This document shows positions 17,047 through 24,762 of a stretch of 64,000 nt of DNA, piece after piece (position 1 is the stretch's first letter; each line of letters begins with the position of its first letter). This DNA is from Dietzia aurantiaca (lineage in GTDB: Bacteria; Actinomycetota; Actinomycetes; Mycobacteriales; Mycobacteriaceae). A model generated the notes under the pieces. That model was not told the DNA's origin, made no database searches, and saw only the letters and a program-made list of their open reading frames with translations. A program made the translations under genes and the position numbers. The stretch lies in the NCBI RefSeq assembly GCF_021033825.1, contig NZ_JAIFXZ010000007.1, positions 104,419 through 168,418 on the forward strand, read 5' to 3'.

Positions 17047-17970
17047 TCAGTCGTCGAGCAGCTGCGAGGCCACATCCGGCACGTAGCGGAACTCCTCCCG
17101 CGGCGGCCGCACGTAGTCGGTCTCCTCGGGCCGCTCCGGGATCTCCAACTTCGGCGGCTCGAGCTTCTCCCACGGAATGGTCGAGAGCAGGTGCGAGATC
17201 ACGTTGATCCGCGACCGCTTCTTGTCCTCCGACTCGACCGTGTACCACGGCGCCTCGGGGATATCGGTGTGGACGAACATCGCGTCCTTGGCCCGGCTGT
17301 AATCCTCCCACCGGTTGATGGACTCCAGATCCATGGGAGAGAGTTTCCACCGCCGCATCGGGTCCTTGTTCCGGTCCCGGAAGCGACGCTCCTGCTCCTC
17401 GTCCGAGACGGAGAACCAGTACTTGCGCAGCATGATCCCGTCCTCCACGAGCAACCGCTCGAAGATCGGCGCCTGGTGCAGGAAACGGCGGTACTCGTCG
17501 GTGGTGCAGAACCCCATCACGCGCTCCACGCCGGCCCGGTTGTACCAGGAGCGGTCGAAGATCACGATCTCGCCGGCGGCCGGCAGGTGCTCGATGTAGC
17601 GCTGGAAATACCACTGCGTCCGCTGCACCTCCGTCGGTACGGGCAGCGCGACCACGCGGGCGTGGCGGGGGTTGAGGTACTGCGTGAGCCGCTTGATCGC
17701 CGATCCCTTGCCTGCGGCGTCGCGCCCCTCGAACACCACCACCAGACGGTTTCCGGTCTCCCGGAGCCAGGCCTGCATCTCCACGAGCTCGGCCTGGAGC
17801 CGCTTGAGCTCCGTCTCGTACTCCTTCTTGGGGAGCTTCTCGAGCCCACTGGGCAGCAGCTCCCTGGAGTCGCCCTTCGCGCCGCCGCCCGTCACGGCAC
17901 TCTTCGTGCCGCTGCCGGACGAGGACTTCTTCCCGCCGGACTTCTTGTCGCCGCTCTTCCCGCTGCTCAT
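17047..17970 (-). CDS. ppk2: Polyphosphate kinase 2
   Basis: 307 aa. A Lys/Ser/Gly-rich N-terminal tail of about 35 residues precedes the single PPK2 domain. Walker A is GRDAAGKGSAIKRL, Walker B IFDRSWYNRAGVERV, and the lid region RDRNKDPMRRWKLSPMD is typical. It transfers phosphate between polyphosphate and nucleoside diphosphates in the cytosol. A one-domain PPK2 of this length is usually class I (NDP phosphorylating). Divergent from the cholesterol oxidase gene. Confidence 0.92.
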   Translation of the reverse strand: MSSGKSGDKKSGGKKSSSGSGTKSAVTGGGAKGDSRELLPSGLEKLPKKEYETELKRLQAELVEMQAWLRETGNRLVVVFEGRDAAGKGSAIKRLTQYLNPRHARVVALPVPTEVQRTQWYFQRYIEHLPAAGEIVIFDRSWYNRAGVERVMGFCTTDEYRRFLHQAPIFERLLVEDGIMLRKYWFSVSDEEQERRFRDRNKDPMRRWKLSPMDLESINRWEDYSRAKDAMFVHTDIPEAPWYTVESEDKKRSRINVISHLLSTIPWEKLEPPKLEIPERPEETDYVRPPREEFRYVPDVASQLLDD

Positions 17971-18019
17971 GGGCCGATCCTACGGGGGCGCAGCGCCTCG
18001 TCGACCCCACACGAAGAAC

Positions 18020-18072
18020 TTGACAGTATCCGCGACGACTGTCTAACTTTGCGCGCGGTGACGGCTGTCACC
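18020..18072 (+). promoter_or_regulatory. Promoter and two operator-like dyads of the cholesterol oxidase gene
   Basis: A near-consensus promoter: -35 TTGACA (18020-18025), 18-base spacer, -10 TAACTT (18044-18049). The spacer is bounded by a perfect inverted repeat GACAGT-N10-ACTGTC (18022-18043), so a repressor there would block RNA polymerase. A second dyad, GGTGAC-GGCT-GTCACC, lies at 18057-18072 around the expected 5' end. The TetR gene downstream of choA is the obvious candidate regulator (inference). Confidence 0.6.
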
Positions 18073-18094
18073 CACCGCCCGAGACGAGGATTCG

Positions 18095-19735
18095 ATGCAC
18101 CACCTCTCCCGCCGGGGCTTCCTCGGCGCCATCACCGCCGCCGGCCTCACCGCACTCACCGCACATCCCGCCGGAGCACAGCCCACCGGGCCCGCCGGCG
18201 CCACACCGGCCCCCGGATCCGCCGGCCCGGAGGCCGCCCGCCCGGCCACCCGGATCCCCCACGCGATCGAAGACCATCGCGTCCTGGTCGTGGGCAGCGG
18301 CTTCGGAGGCGGGATCTCCGCACTACGACTCGCGGAGGCGGGAGTGCCCGTCGTCGTCGTCGAACGGGGCCGCCGCTGGCCCACCGGACCGGACGCCACC
18401 ACCTTCCCCGACGCCACGGCCCCCGACGAGCGCGCCCTGTGGTTCCGCTCCTCCCCCGAGGTCTTCGGCCGCCCAGTCGACCTCCCGCGCTACACCGGCC
18501 TCCTCGACGCCTCCGTCGGCGAGAACATGACCTCCGTCTGCGCCACCGGCGTCGGCGGCGGCTCCCTCATCTACCAGGGCATGGCGCTCCAACCCACCGA
18601 AGAGCTCTTCCACACCTGGTTCCCCTCCGGCCTCGACTGGCACGAGCTCGACCGCGAGTACTACCCGCGCGTCGCCCGCATGCTGCGGCTGGCCGAGGCC
18701 CCCGACGAGCTGATCAACTCTCCCACCTACGCCGTCGCGCGCGCCTTCGCCCGGCGCGTCCGCGAGGCCGGCCTGCCGCTGCGCAAGATCCCCATGCCCA
18801 TCGACTGGGACTACGCGCTGGCCGAACTGCGCGGCGAGATGAAACCCGCCTATACCAACGGCGACGGCTCGCTCGGCGTCAACAACGGCGGCAAACACTC
18901 CGTCGACGTCACCTACCTCGAGCGGGCCGAGGCCACAGGGTTCGTCGACGTCCGGCCGCTACACGACGTACGAGCCATGCGGCGGCTGCCCGACGGCCGC
19001 TGGGAACTCGACGTGGAGGTGCTCGACACCACAGGCCGGCTGCTCCGCACCCTCGCCCTCCGCGCGCCGACGCTCATCCTGTCGGCCGGGTCGGTGGGCA
19101 CGAGCACACTGCTCACGCGCGCCGCCGCAACGGACGAGGTCACCGACCTGCCTGACGGGATCGGCAGCGGCTGGGGCACCAACGCCGACCGCATCTACCT
19201 GTGGTCCGACCCCACCGCCGGTTTCGGCGCCGTCCAGGGCGGGCCGGTCGTCTACGGCAGTCTCAACTGGGACGATCCGCGCAGCGCGCACACCCTCATC
19301 CAGGCGTCCATCCCGTCGGTCGGCGCCGAGATCCACTCCACGATGATGGTCGGTTACGGCGTCAGCGCCGACCGCGGTCGGATCGTGTACGACGCCGCGC
19401 AGGACCGCGGCGTGATCAGGTGGCCGGAAGGGGGCGACGACGACATCGTGTTCGGCCACATCGACCGGACTGCACGCCGGATCGTCGGACCGACCGGACA
19501 TCTCACCGACACCAACACGATGGTGAACTCCACCTGGCACCCGCTCGGCGGCGCGGCGATGGACAGCGTCTGCGACCTCGAGGGGCGGGTGCTCGGCCAG
19601 CGCGGCCTCTACGTCGTCGACGGCGCGCTCATCCCCGGCACCACCGCGGCCTGCAACCCGTCGTGGACCATCGCCGCGATCGCCGAGCGGGCGCTGGATC
19701 GGATCGTGCGTCACGACGTGGGGGCGGTGGTCTGA
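18095..19735 (+). CDS. Secreted cholesterol oxidase (class I, GMC family)
   Basis: 546 aa. A Tat signal with SRRGFLG at residues 5-11 and a hydrophobic stretch ending near AHPAGAQP indicates export of the folded FAD enzyme. The GMC fold is clear: FAD motif LVVGSGFGGG, AGSVGTSTLL in the middle, and the C-terminal active-site pair His in STWHPLGG and Asn in ACNPSW. The length and these motifs match class I, non-covalent cholesterol oxidases, which convert cholesterol to cholest-4-en-3-one with H2O2 release. Strongly promoted upstream; followed by TetR and HAD genes. Confidence 0.9.
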   Translation: MHHLSRRGFLGAITAAGLTALTAHPAGAQPTGPAGATPAPGSAGPEAARPATRIPHAIEDHRVLVVGSGFGGGISALRLAEAGVPVVVVERGRRWPTGPDATTFPDATAPDERALWFRSSPEVFGRPVDLPRYTGLLDASVGENMTSVCATGVGGGSLIYQGMALQPTEELFHTWFPSGLDWHELDREYYPRVARMLRLAEAPDELINSPTYAVARAFARRVREAGLPLRKIPMPIDWDYALAELRGEMKPAYTNGDGSLGVNNGGKHSVDVTYLERAEATGFVDVRPLHDVRAMRRLPDGRWELDVEVLDTTGRLLRTLALRAPTLILSAGSVGTSTLLTRAAATDEVTDLPDGIGSGWGTNADRIYLWSDPTAGFGAVQGGPVVYGSLNWDDPRSAHTLIQASIPSVGAEIHSTMMVGYGVSADRGRIVYDAAQDRGVIRWPEGGDDDIVFGHIDRTARRIVGPTGHLTDTNTMVNSTWHPLGGAAMDSVCDLEGRVLGQRGLYVVDGALIPGTTAACNPSWTIAAIAERALDRIVRHDVGAVV

Positions 19736-19793
19736 GGTCGGCCCGGGGCGGGGGAACGCGAACGCTCGCCCCCTGCTGGGGGATACTGTCTTC

Positions 19794-20348
19794 GTGCGCT
19801 CCCGCGAACCCATACTCGACGCCACCCGCGAGGTGATAGGTGATGCCGGTTTCGACGGCGTCACAATCGCGGCCGTGGCCAAACGTGCGGGCGTGAGCCG
19901 CCAGACCGTCTACTCGATCTTCGGCACGCGCGAGGAGCTGGTCTCGCAGGCCATCTCCGAGCGGCTCACCTCGCTCTTCGGCGCGGTCTCCGACCTGCAG
20001 AGTTCCACCACCACCCCGCTGGACCTGCTGGTGGAGATCCTGGTGGTGACCCGCGGACATATCCTCGGCGACCCCCTGTTGCGGACCCTCACCCTGGCCG
20101 GCGGCTCCAACCCGATCTTCGACCCGGGCGCCGCCGAACGTGCGCGGCGGTACGCCAGGTCGCTGCTCGTGCCCGCCACCGAGCAGTTCCCGCAGCTGGT
20201 TCCGCACCTGGACCTCTTCTCCGACGTGGGCGTCCACGTGGGCTGGTCGGTGCTGTGCCTGGACTCACCAGAGGCCCGCTCCGACGCCGACCTGCGCACC
20301 TTCCTCCGCACGTGGCTGGGGCCGCTCGTGGCGAGCCTGCTCGAATGA
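19794..20348 (+). CDS. TetR/AcrR family transcriptional regulator
   Basis: 184 aa. The helix-turn-helix is canonical (FDGVTIAAVAKRAGVSRQTVYSIFGTREEL), followed by a helical ligand domain. GTG 19794 lacks a Shine-Dalgarno and sits four bases after a TACTGT -10-like element, so it may be leaderless. It follows choA and is the best candidate to bind the dyads at 18022-18072. The stop overlaps the HAD gene start by ATGA. Confidence 0.87.
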   Translation: MRSREPILDATREVIGDAGFDGVTIAAVAKRAGVSRQTVYSIFGTREELVSQAISERLTSLFGAVSDLQSSTTTPLDLLVEILVVTRGHILGDPLLRTLTLAGGSNPIFDPGAAERARRYARSLLVPATEQFPQLVPHLDLFSDVGVHVGWSVLCLDSPEARSDADLRTFLRTWLGPLVASLLE

Positions 20349-21250
20349 CGCGCGCGGACCTCGCCGCGCTCCGCCGCGCTGCTGCCGCGCCGGCCTCGCC
20401 TTCGGCCGCCTCGGACCCGACTCCGGCCGCGCCGGGCCCGCCTACGGCCGCTCCGGCACCCACCGCCGCGCCCGTGTCCCCACCGGCGCTCGTGCCCGTG
20501 CTCGTGCTCTGGGACCTCGACCTCACCCTTCTCGACCCGGCCGGCTTCGGCGCCCGCATGATCACCCCGGTCCTCGCCGACCTGCTCGGCCGCGAGCCGG
20601 TGATGGGCGTGTCGTTCGCCGGCCGGACCGACCGCGCGATCCTCACCGATCTGCTGGTGCGCAACGGGATGAGAATCGACGACGACAACGCCACCGACAC
20701 CACGCTCACCGGTGGTGGCGAGCTGACCAGCGCCGACCGTCTCGTACCCGCTGTCATGGATGCCGTGGCCGAGCGGTGCGAGACGTTCGCCGACGACCTC
20801 CTCGACGGCGGGGGCGGTTCCCTGCCGGGCGCCCATGACGCTGTTCGCGCGCTGGCCGCGGACCCTCTCGTTCACCAGGGCATCGTGACCGGCAACATGC
20901 GTAGGACCGCGCTGCTCAAGCTGCGCGTCTGCGGGTTCGACGGCCTGCCCGATCCCTCGCTCGGGGCGTTCGGCGATCACCGCAGCGACCGGGCACACCT
21001 GATCCTCGACGCGGTCGCCGCCGCCCGCGCGCGAGGTATCGACGTCTCGCCTGCGCAGGCAGTGGTGGTGGGCGATCACGTGCACGACGTGCGCGGCGCA
21101 CTCGATGCGGGTGCCCGCTGCATCGGCGTGGCGACCGGGCGGGTCTCCGCCGACCACCTCCACTCGGCCGGCGCCCACGTGGTTCTGCCCGACCTCACCG
21201 ATCCGGATGCCCTCGTGGCCGCGATCCACGCGGCGGCGCCCCGGCACTGA
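20345..21250 (+). CDS. HAD family hydrolase
   Basis: 301 aa from ATG 20345 (ATGA overlap with tetR). After an Ala/Pro-rich low-complexity tail of about 50 residues come HAD motif I (LWDLDLTLLD), a GNM.. segment with the motif III lysine region, and motif IV (VVGDHVHDVRGALDAG). Resembles phosphoglycolate phosphatase-like HADs. The alanine/proline tail is unusual for the family; the true start could be later. Substrate unknown. Confidence 0.82.
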   Translation: MTRADLAALRRAAAAPASPSAASDPTPAAPGPPTAAPAPTAAPVSPPALVPVLVLWDLDLTLLDPAGFGARMITPVLADLLGREPVMGVSFAGRTDRAILTDLLVRNGMRIDDDNATDTTLTGGGELTSADRLVPAVMDAVAERCETFADDLLDGGGGSLPGAHDAVRALAADPLVHQGIVTGNMRRTALLKLRVCGFDGLPDPSLGAFGDHRSDRAHLILDAVAAARARGIDVSPAQAVVVGDHVHDVRGALDAGARCIGVATGRVSADHLHSAGAHVVLPDLTDPDALVAAIHAAAPRH

Positions 21251-21292
21251 CCGTCCCCCACACCACCCCCCCCTCCCCGCCCCTCCCGCACC

Positions 21293-21365
21293 TTTGTCGA
21301 CACCACGGCGACGCTTGATGCCACTACTGCGAAAACGCGGCGGGTACTTCGCAGTGATGCCAACA
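21293..21365. repeat. Left tripartite repeat flanking the DUF559-like gene
   Basis: Three related 16-18 base units: 21293-21310 and 21316-21333 in one orientation, and 21348-21365 inverted. The last pair can form a hairpin. Reverse-complemented, the cluster aligns with the cluster at 22537-22607 with the same internal spacings (14 bases between units one and two), units 15/16 identical at the best point and about 14/20 at the third. It therefore forms an imperfect terminal inverted repeat around the gene. Confidence 0.65.
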
Positions 21366-21415
21366 CAACGCCCTGAAGGCCCTGGCCGCGACCTTCAACT
21401 GCTCGACTTCCTTCC

Positions 21416-22339
21416 TCAACCAGAGCAATCTCCCCGCATGACCGCCGAGCCGATCTGCCGCGTCAGCATCCCCGGGCTGCGCATCATTTGAGCCGTGACG
21501 CGAAACCTCTCCCACCCGAGCTCTGCCATCTGGGCGTTGGCCCACGCATCGAACTCCCAGGTCCCCTTCTCACGATGAAGTTCGCTGTCGTAGAAGATCG
21601 CGACCTTGTGCTTCTCGTATCCGAGGTCCGCTTTGGCGATCTTCTCGCCGTACTCGTTGCGGATGACCAGCTGCGGGGTCGGCGTCGGCAGTCCGGCCCG
21701 GATCAACATCAGCCGTAGACGTGTCTCCGGCGGAGAATCAGCCCGCTCGTCGCACCATCGGAGCAGCGATCGGATCCGGTTTACCCCGTGCAGACCGCTC
21801 ATCTGGTCAATCGTCTCTCCCAGAGCGCTCACCGTGATCCCGCCCCGGTTGCAGACGGCGTCGATCTTGGCGATGGCGATATCGTCGTCGTCCTCCCACC
21901 TCCCCACATCGACGGCGGTTCTGGCTGCGGACGTCAATCGGACCCCTTCCTTCTCCACCAGGTGTCCTTTCGGGAACGCGCGCGACCAGCGGCGGAGCCT
22001 CACGCCCGAAACTTTTCGCGGCGTGCCCGGACAATAAATGTCAGTCGACTTCGTGACGGATTCCGGCGCGTACCAGCGCTCATGATGCAACAGGGCCGCA
22101 CCCGCGCCGCCGAGCACCGAACCCTCAGGCGCCCACAGCGCAGCCGCGCGCACAAGAGTCTCCGGCGTCACCACGCACGACGCCACGACGTACACATCCG
22201 GGAACAAGCGCCTGTACCGAGTGCGCAGTTGGTACGGGCTGAGCCGCCCCGCCGCGATCGCGTCACTGCCGAGGAAGGGAGCATCGCGCTGCGACGGAGA
22301 TGCGCGATTCAACGGTTTTCCACGACTCGGTGCGGTCAC
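21416..22339 (-). CDS. Accessory gene with Vsr/DUF559-like C-terminal domain
   Basis: About 307 aa; the start is uncertain (GTG 22339 chosen, GTG 22366 or the open frame to 22468 possible). The N-terminal part (FLGSDAIAAGRLSPYQLRTR..) resembles the AbiEi-like helical domain common in multicopy actinobacterial proteins. The C-terminal region (ADLGYEKHKVAIFYDSELHR.. MAELGWERFRVT) corresponds to the PD-(D/E)XK fold of DUF559/Vsr, although the usual acidic residue before YD is a phenylalanine here, so catalysis may be lost. GC is visibly lower than around it (57 percent over 21541-21600), codon use is less biased, and imperfect inverted repeats flank it. Probably acquired. Confidence 0.65.
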   Translation of the reverse strand: MTAPSRGKPLNRASPSQRDAPFLGSDAIAAGRLSPYQLRTRYRRLFPDVYVVASCVVTPETLVRAAALWAPEGSVLGGAGAALLHHERWYAPESVTKSTDIYCPGTPRKVSGVRLRRWSRAFPKGHLVEKEGVRLTSAARTAVDVGRWEDDDDIAIAKIDAVCNRGGITVSALGETIDQMSGLHGVNRIRSLLRWCDERADSPPETRLRLMLIRAGLPTPTPQLVIRNEYGEKIAKADLGYEKHKVAIFYDSELHREKGTWEFDAWANAQMAELGWERFRVTAQMMRSPGMLTRQIGSAVMRGDCSG

Positions 22340-22536
22340 CAGTCCATCTTCAGCCTCACTGACCACCGCCGAGACGATCGACCGCGCGATTGTGGATAGA
22401 ACAGACGACCATCCACAGGCACCAAAGCAACGTAACCCGGCCCTACTCCGCCCAGCACAGCCCCGCATGCGCGGCCCAGCCCAAAGCAGCGTCCGGCCCG
22501 GTCGGTAGCGCCCCGCACCGCTGCGGCCGCGAACTT
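22340..22536. other. Upstream region of the DUF559-like gene
   Basis: Between the chosen start and the right repeat. It is less GC-rich and holds no other convincing gene. On the reverse strand a TTGGTG element followed by TTCTAT could be a promoter, but the spacing is poor. From the repeat at 22607 to the ABC-F stop at 22784 there is only the 17-base tandem repeat and degenerate versions of it. Confidence 0.4.
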
Positions 22537-22607
22537 TGTTGGCACCACTGCGGTGGGCGGAAGAGATTTTCGCAATGGCGCCAACAGCCCTCGCAATGGT
22601 GCAGACA
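22537..22607. repeat. Right tripartite repeat flanking the DUF559-like gene
   Basis: Units at 22537-22552 (TGTTGGCACCACTGCG), 22571-22586 (inverted, 14/16 matches to the complement of the first) and 22592-22607 (inverted, degenerate). The first two form a hairpin around an 18-base loop. The layout, one unit forward and two inverted, is the mirror image of the left cluster. Confidence 0.65.
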
Positions 22608-22719
22608 AGACGCAGTACTCGGGCTGGGTGGCGGAGCCTGCGGGGACTGTAGCGACAGCGGGGACTGCAGTGGCTGCCTGGACCACAGGAGTGCAGTGGC
22701 TTTGGGGACTACGGCGATT

Positions 22720-22770
22720 GCGGGCCCGCAGGGGCTGCGGGCCCGCGGGGGCTGCGGGCCCGCGGGGACC
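22720..22770. repeat. 17-base tandem repeat with a GCGGGCCCGC palindrome in each unit
   Basis: GCGGGCCCGC occurs at 22720, 22737 and 22754, exactly 17 bases apart, each followed by (A/G)GGGGCT or a degenerate version. Each core is self-complementary. Lying 14-64 bases past the ABC-F stop, it may act as a terminator for that gene. Confidence 0.6.
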
Positions 22771-22783
22771 GCGCGCGAGCAGA

Positions 22784-24760
22784 TCAGCCCTCGAGTTGCT
22801 CGCCGATCTCCATCCAGCGCTCCTCGAGCTGCTCCTTCTCGGTGACGACGTCCTTGAGTTCGCGGTCCAGGTCGGCGAGTTTCTCGGTATCCAGCGCCTC
22901 CCCCGCGGCGGTGGCCATCGCGTCGTGCAGCTGAGATTCACGCTTGTCGAGCTTCTGCATCTGCCGCTCCAGCTTGTTCATCTCCTTCTGCAGCTCGCGC
23001 TGCTCACCGGAGCTGAGCGTGGCAGCCGCAGGTGCGGACGCATCGGCGGCCGTCGCGCCCGTGCCCGTGCCCGTGCCCGTGCCCGTGCCGCCAGCAGAGC
23101 CGGCGGAGCCAGCGGCGCCCGCCACTCCGGCGGAACCAGCCCCGGCCCCGGCGGACGCAACCGCGGAGCCGCCATCTGAGCCAGCGCGGACACCAGCGCC
23201 TGCACCTGCACCCGCCACAGCCGCGCGCGAGACCTTGCCGGAATCGCCCGCCAGCCCGGCGGCCCGTCGACGCTCGAGGTACTCCTCGATGCCGCGCGGC
23301 AGGTTGGTGAGACCGCCGTCGCCGAACAGCGCCCACACCGAGTCGCAGATCCGCTCGATCAGGTAGCGGTCGTGAGAGATCACGACCATCGTCCCGGGCC
23401 AGCCGTCGAGCAGGTCCTCGAGTTGGCGCAGCGTGTCGATGTCGAGGTCGTTGGTGGGCTCGTCCAGCAGCAGCACGTTCGGCTCGGCCATGAGCACGCG
23501 CGTGAGCTGCAGCCGTCGCCGCTCGCCGCCGGAGAGGTCGCCGACGGGCGTGCGCTGCCGTGCCGGCGAGAAACCGAGCCGCTCGGCAAGCTGCGACGCG
23601 GTGAGCTCGTCGTCGCCGAACGCCACGCGCGCGGCCACGTCCTCGATCGCCTCCAGCACCCGCTGGTCCAGCGGCAGGTCGTCGAGCTCCTGCCGCAGCC
23701 AGCCGATCCGGACGGTCTTGCCCTCCTTGCGTCGCCCGGCCGCCAGCGGCGCCTCGCCGGCGAGCGCCCGCAGCAGGGTGGTCTTGCCGGAACCGTTGAC
23801 GCCCACCAGTCCGAGTCGCTCGCCCGGCGCGAGCCGCCAGGTCAGGTCGTCGACGAGGGTGCGGCCGTCGGGGGCGTCGAGCCGGGCGTCCTCGAGTTCG
23901 ATCACGACCTTGCCCAGCCGCCGCGCAGCAAAGCTCGACAGCTGCAGTGAATCGCGGGGCGGCGGCACGTCCTTGATCAACGCCTCGGCGGCCTCGATGC
24001 GGTAGCGCGGCTTGGAGGTACGCGCGGGCGCGCCGCGGCGCAGCCAGGCGAGCTCCTTGCGCATGAGGTTCTGCCGCCGCGATTCGGTGGCCGCCGCCTG
24101 GCGGTCACGCTCGGCGCGCGCGAACACCCAGTCGTTGTAGCCGCCCTCGTACTGCTCGACGCGCCCGTCCACAACCTCCCAGGTATGAGTGGCCACGGTG
24201 TCGAGGAACCACCGATCGTGTGTGACGACGACGAGGGCCGAGCGCCTGCCCACCAGGTGATCGGCCAACCACTGGACGCCCTCCACGTCGAGATGGTTGG
24301 TGGGCTCGTCCAGCACCAGCAGGTCGAGGTCCTGCACCAGGGCGGCGGCCAGCGAGACCCGGCGACGCTCGCCACCGGACAGATCCGCCACCGGGGTCTC
24401 CAGTCCCAGGTCATGGATCCCGATCCCGTCGAGTACCGCGCGCACCCGGGCATCGCCGGCCCACTCGTGGGTGGCCAGCCCGAGTCCGCCCACCACGGCC
24501 TCGCCGACCGTGTCGGCCGCGAGTTCCGTGCGCTGGGTGACCACCGCCATCCGCAGGTCACCCACCCGGGACACGCGCCCGGAGTCGGGCTCGGCGACGC
24601 CGGTGAGGATCTCCAGCAGGGTCGTCTTGCCGCCGCCGTTGAGGCCCACCACGCCGATGCGGTCACCGGCGTTGACGCCCAGGGAGACGTTGTCGAGCAC
24701 CTGGCGGATGCCGAAGGAGATCGAACCCTGCTCGATGTTGATGAGGTTGGTGGGGGCCAT
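22784..24760 (-). CDS. ABC-F family ATPase (Uup-like)
   Basis: 658 aa, no membrane segments. Two nucleotide-binding domains: Walker A GLNGGGKTTLLE and GVNGSGKTTLLR, signature LSGGERRR twice, Walker B LLVLDEPTNHLD and VLLLDEPTNDLD, with the interdomain linker between. A long Ala/Gly/Ser/Thr low-complexity stretch (about 515-590), partly encoded by a GCCCGT tandem repeat, links to a C-terminal coiled coil (about 590-655) as in Uup. ABC-F proteins act on ribosomes or, for Uup, on DNA structures. ATG lies two bases after the ispE stop, with AGGAAAG inside ispE. Confidence 0.88.
   Translation of the reverse strand: MAPTNLINIEQGSISFGIRQVLDNVSLGVNAGDRIGVVGLNGGGKTTLLEILTGVAEPDSGRVSRVGDLRMAVVTQRTELAADTVGEAVVGGLGLATHEWAGDARVRAVLDGIGIHDLGLETPVADLSGGERRRVSLAAALVQDLDLLVLDEPTNHLDVEGVQWLADHLVGRRSALVVVTHDRWFLDTVATHTWEVVDGRVEQYEGGYNDWVFARAERDRQAAATESRRQNLMRKELAWLRRGAPARTSKPRYRIEAAEALIKDVPPPRDSLQLSSFAARRLGKVVIELEDARLDAPDGRTLVDDLTWRLAPGERLGLVGVNGSGKTTLLRALAGEAPLAAGRRKEGKTVRIGWLRQELDDLPLDQRVLEAIEDVAARVAFGDDELTASQLAERLGFSPARQRTPVGDLSGGERRRLQLTRVLMAEPNVLLLDEPTNDLDIDTLRQLEDLLDGWPGTMVVISHDRYLIERICDSVWALFGDGGLTNLPRGIEEYLERRRAAGLAGDSGKVSRAAVAGAGAGAGVRAGSDGGSAVASAGAGAGSAGVAGAAGSAGSAGGTGTGTGTGTGATAADASAPAAATLSSGEQRELQKEMNKLERQMQKLDKRESQLHDAMATAAGEALDTEKLADLDRELKDVVTEKEQLEERWMEIGEQLEG
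23057..23086. repeat. Hexanucleotide repeat GCCCGT x5 inside the ABC-F gene
   Basis: Five perfect tandem copies encoding an alternating Gly-Thr run in the linker. Being a multiple of three, copy-number change would alter linker length without frameshift. Confidence 0.8.
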
Positions 24761-24762
24761 CT

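Noticed and set aside
21251..21292. C-rich tract after the HAD gene
   Set aside because: Simple pyrimidine-rich low complexity; no gene or hairpin, and nothing specific to report beyond its position beside the left repeat.
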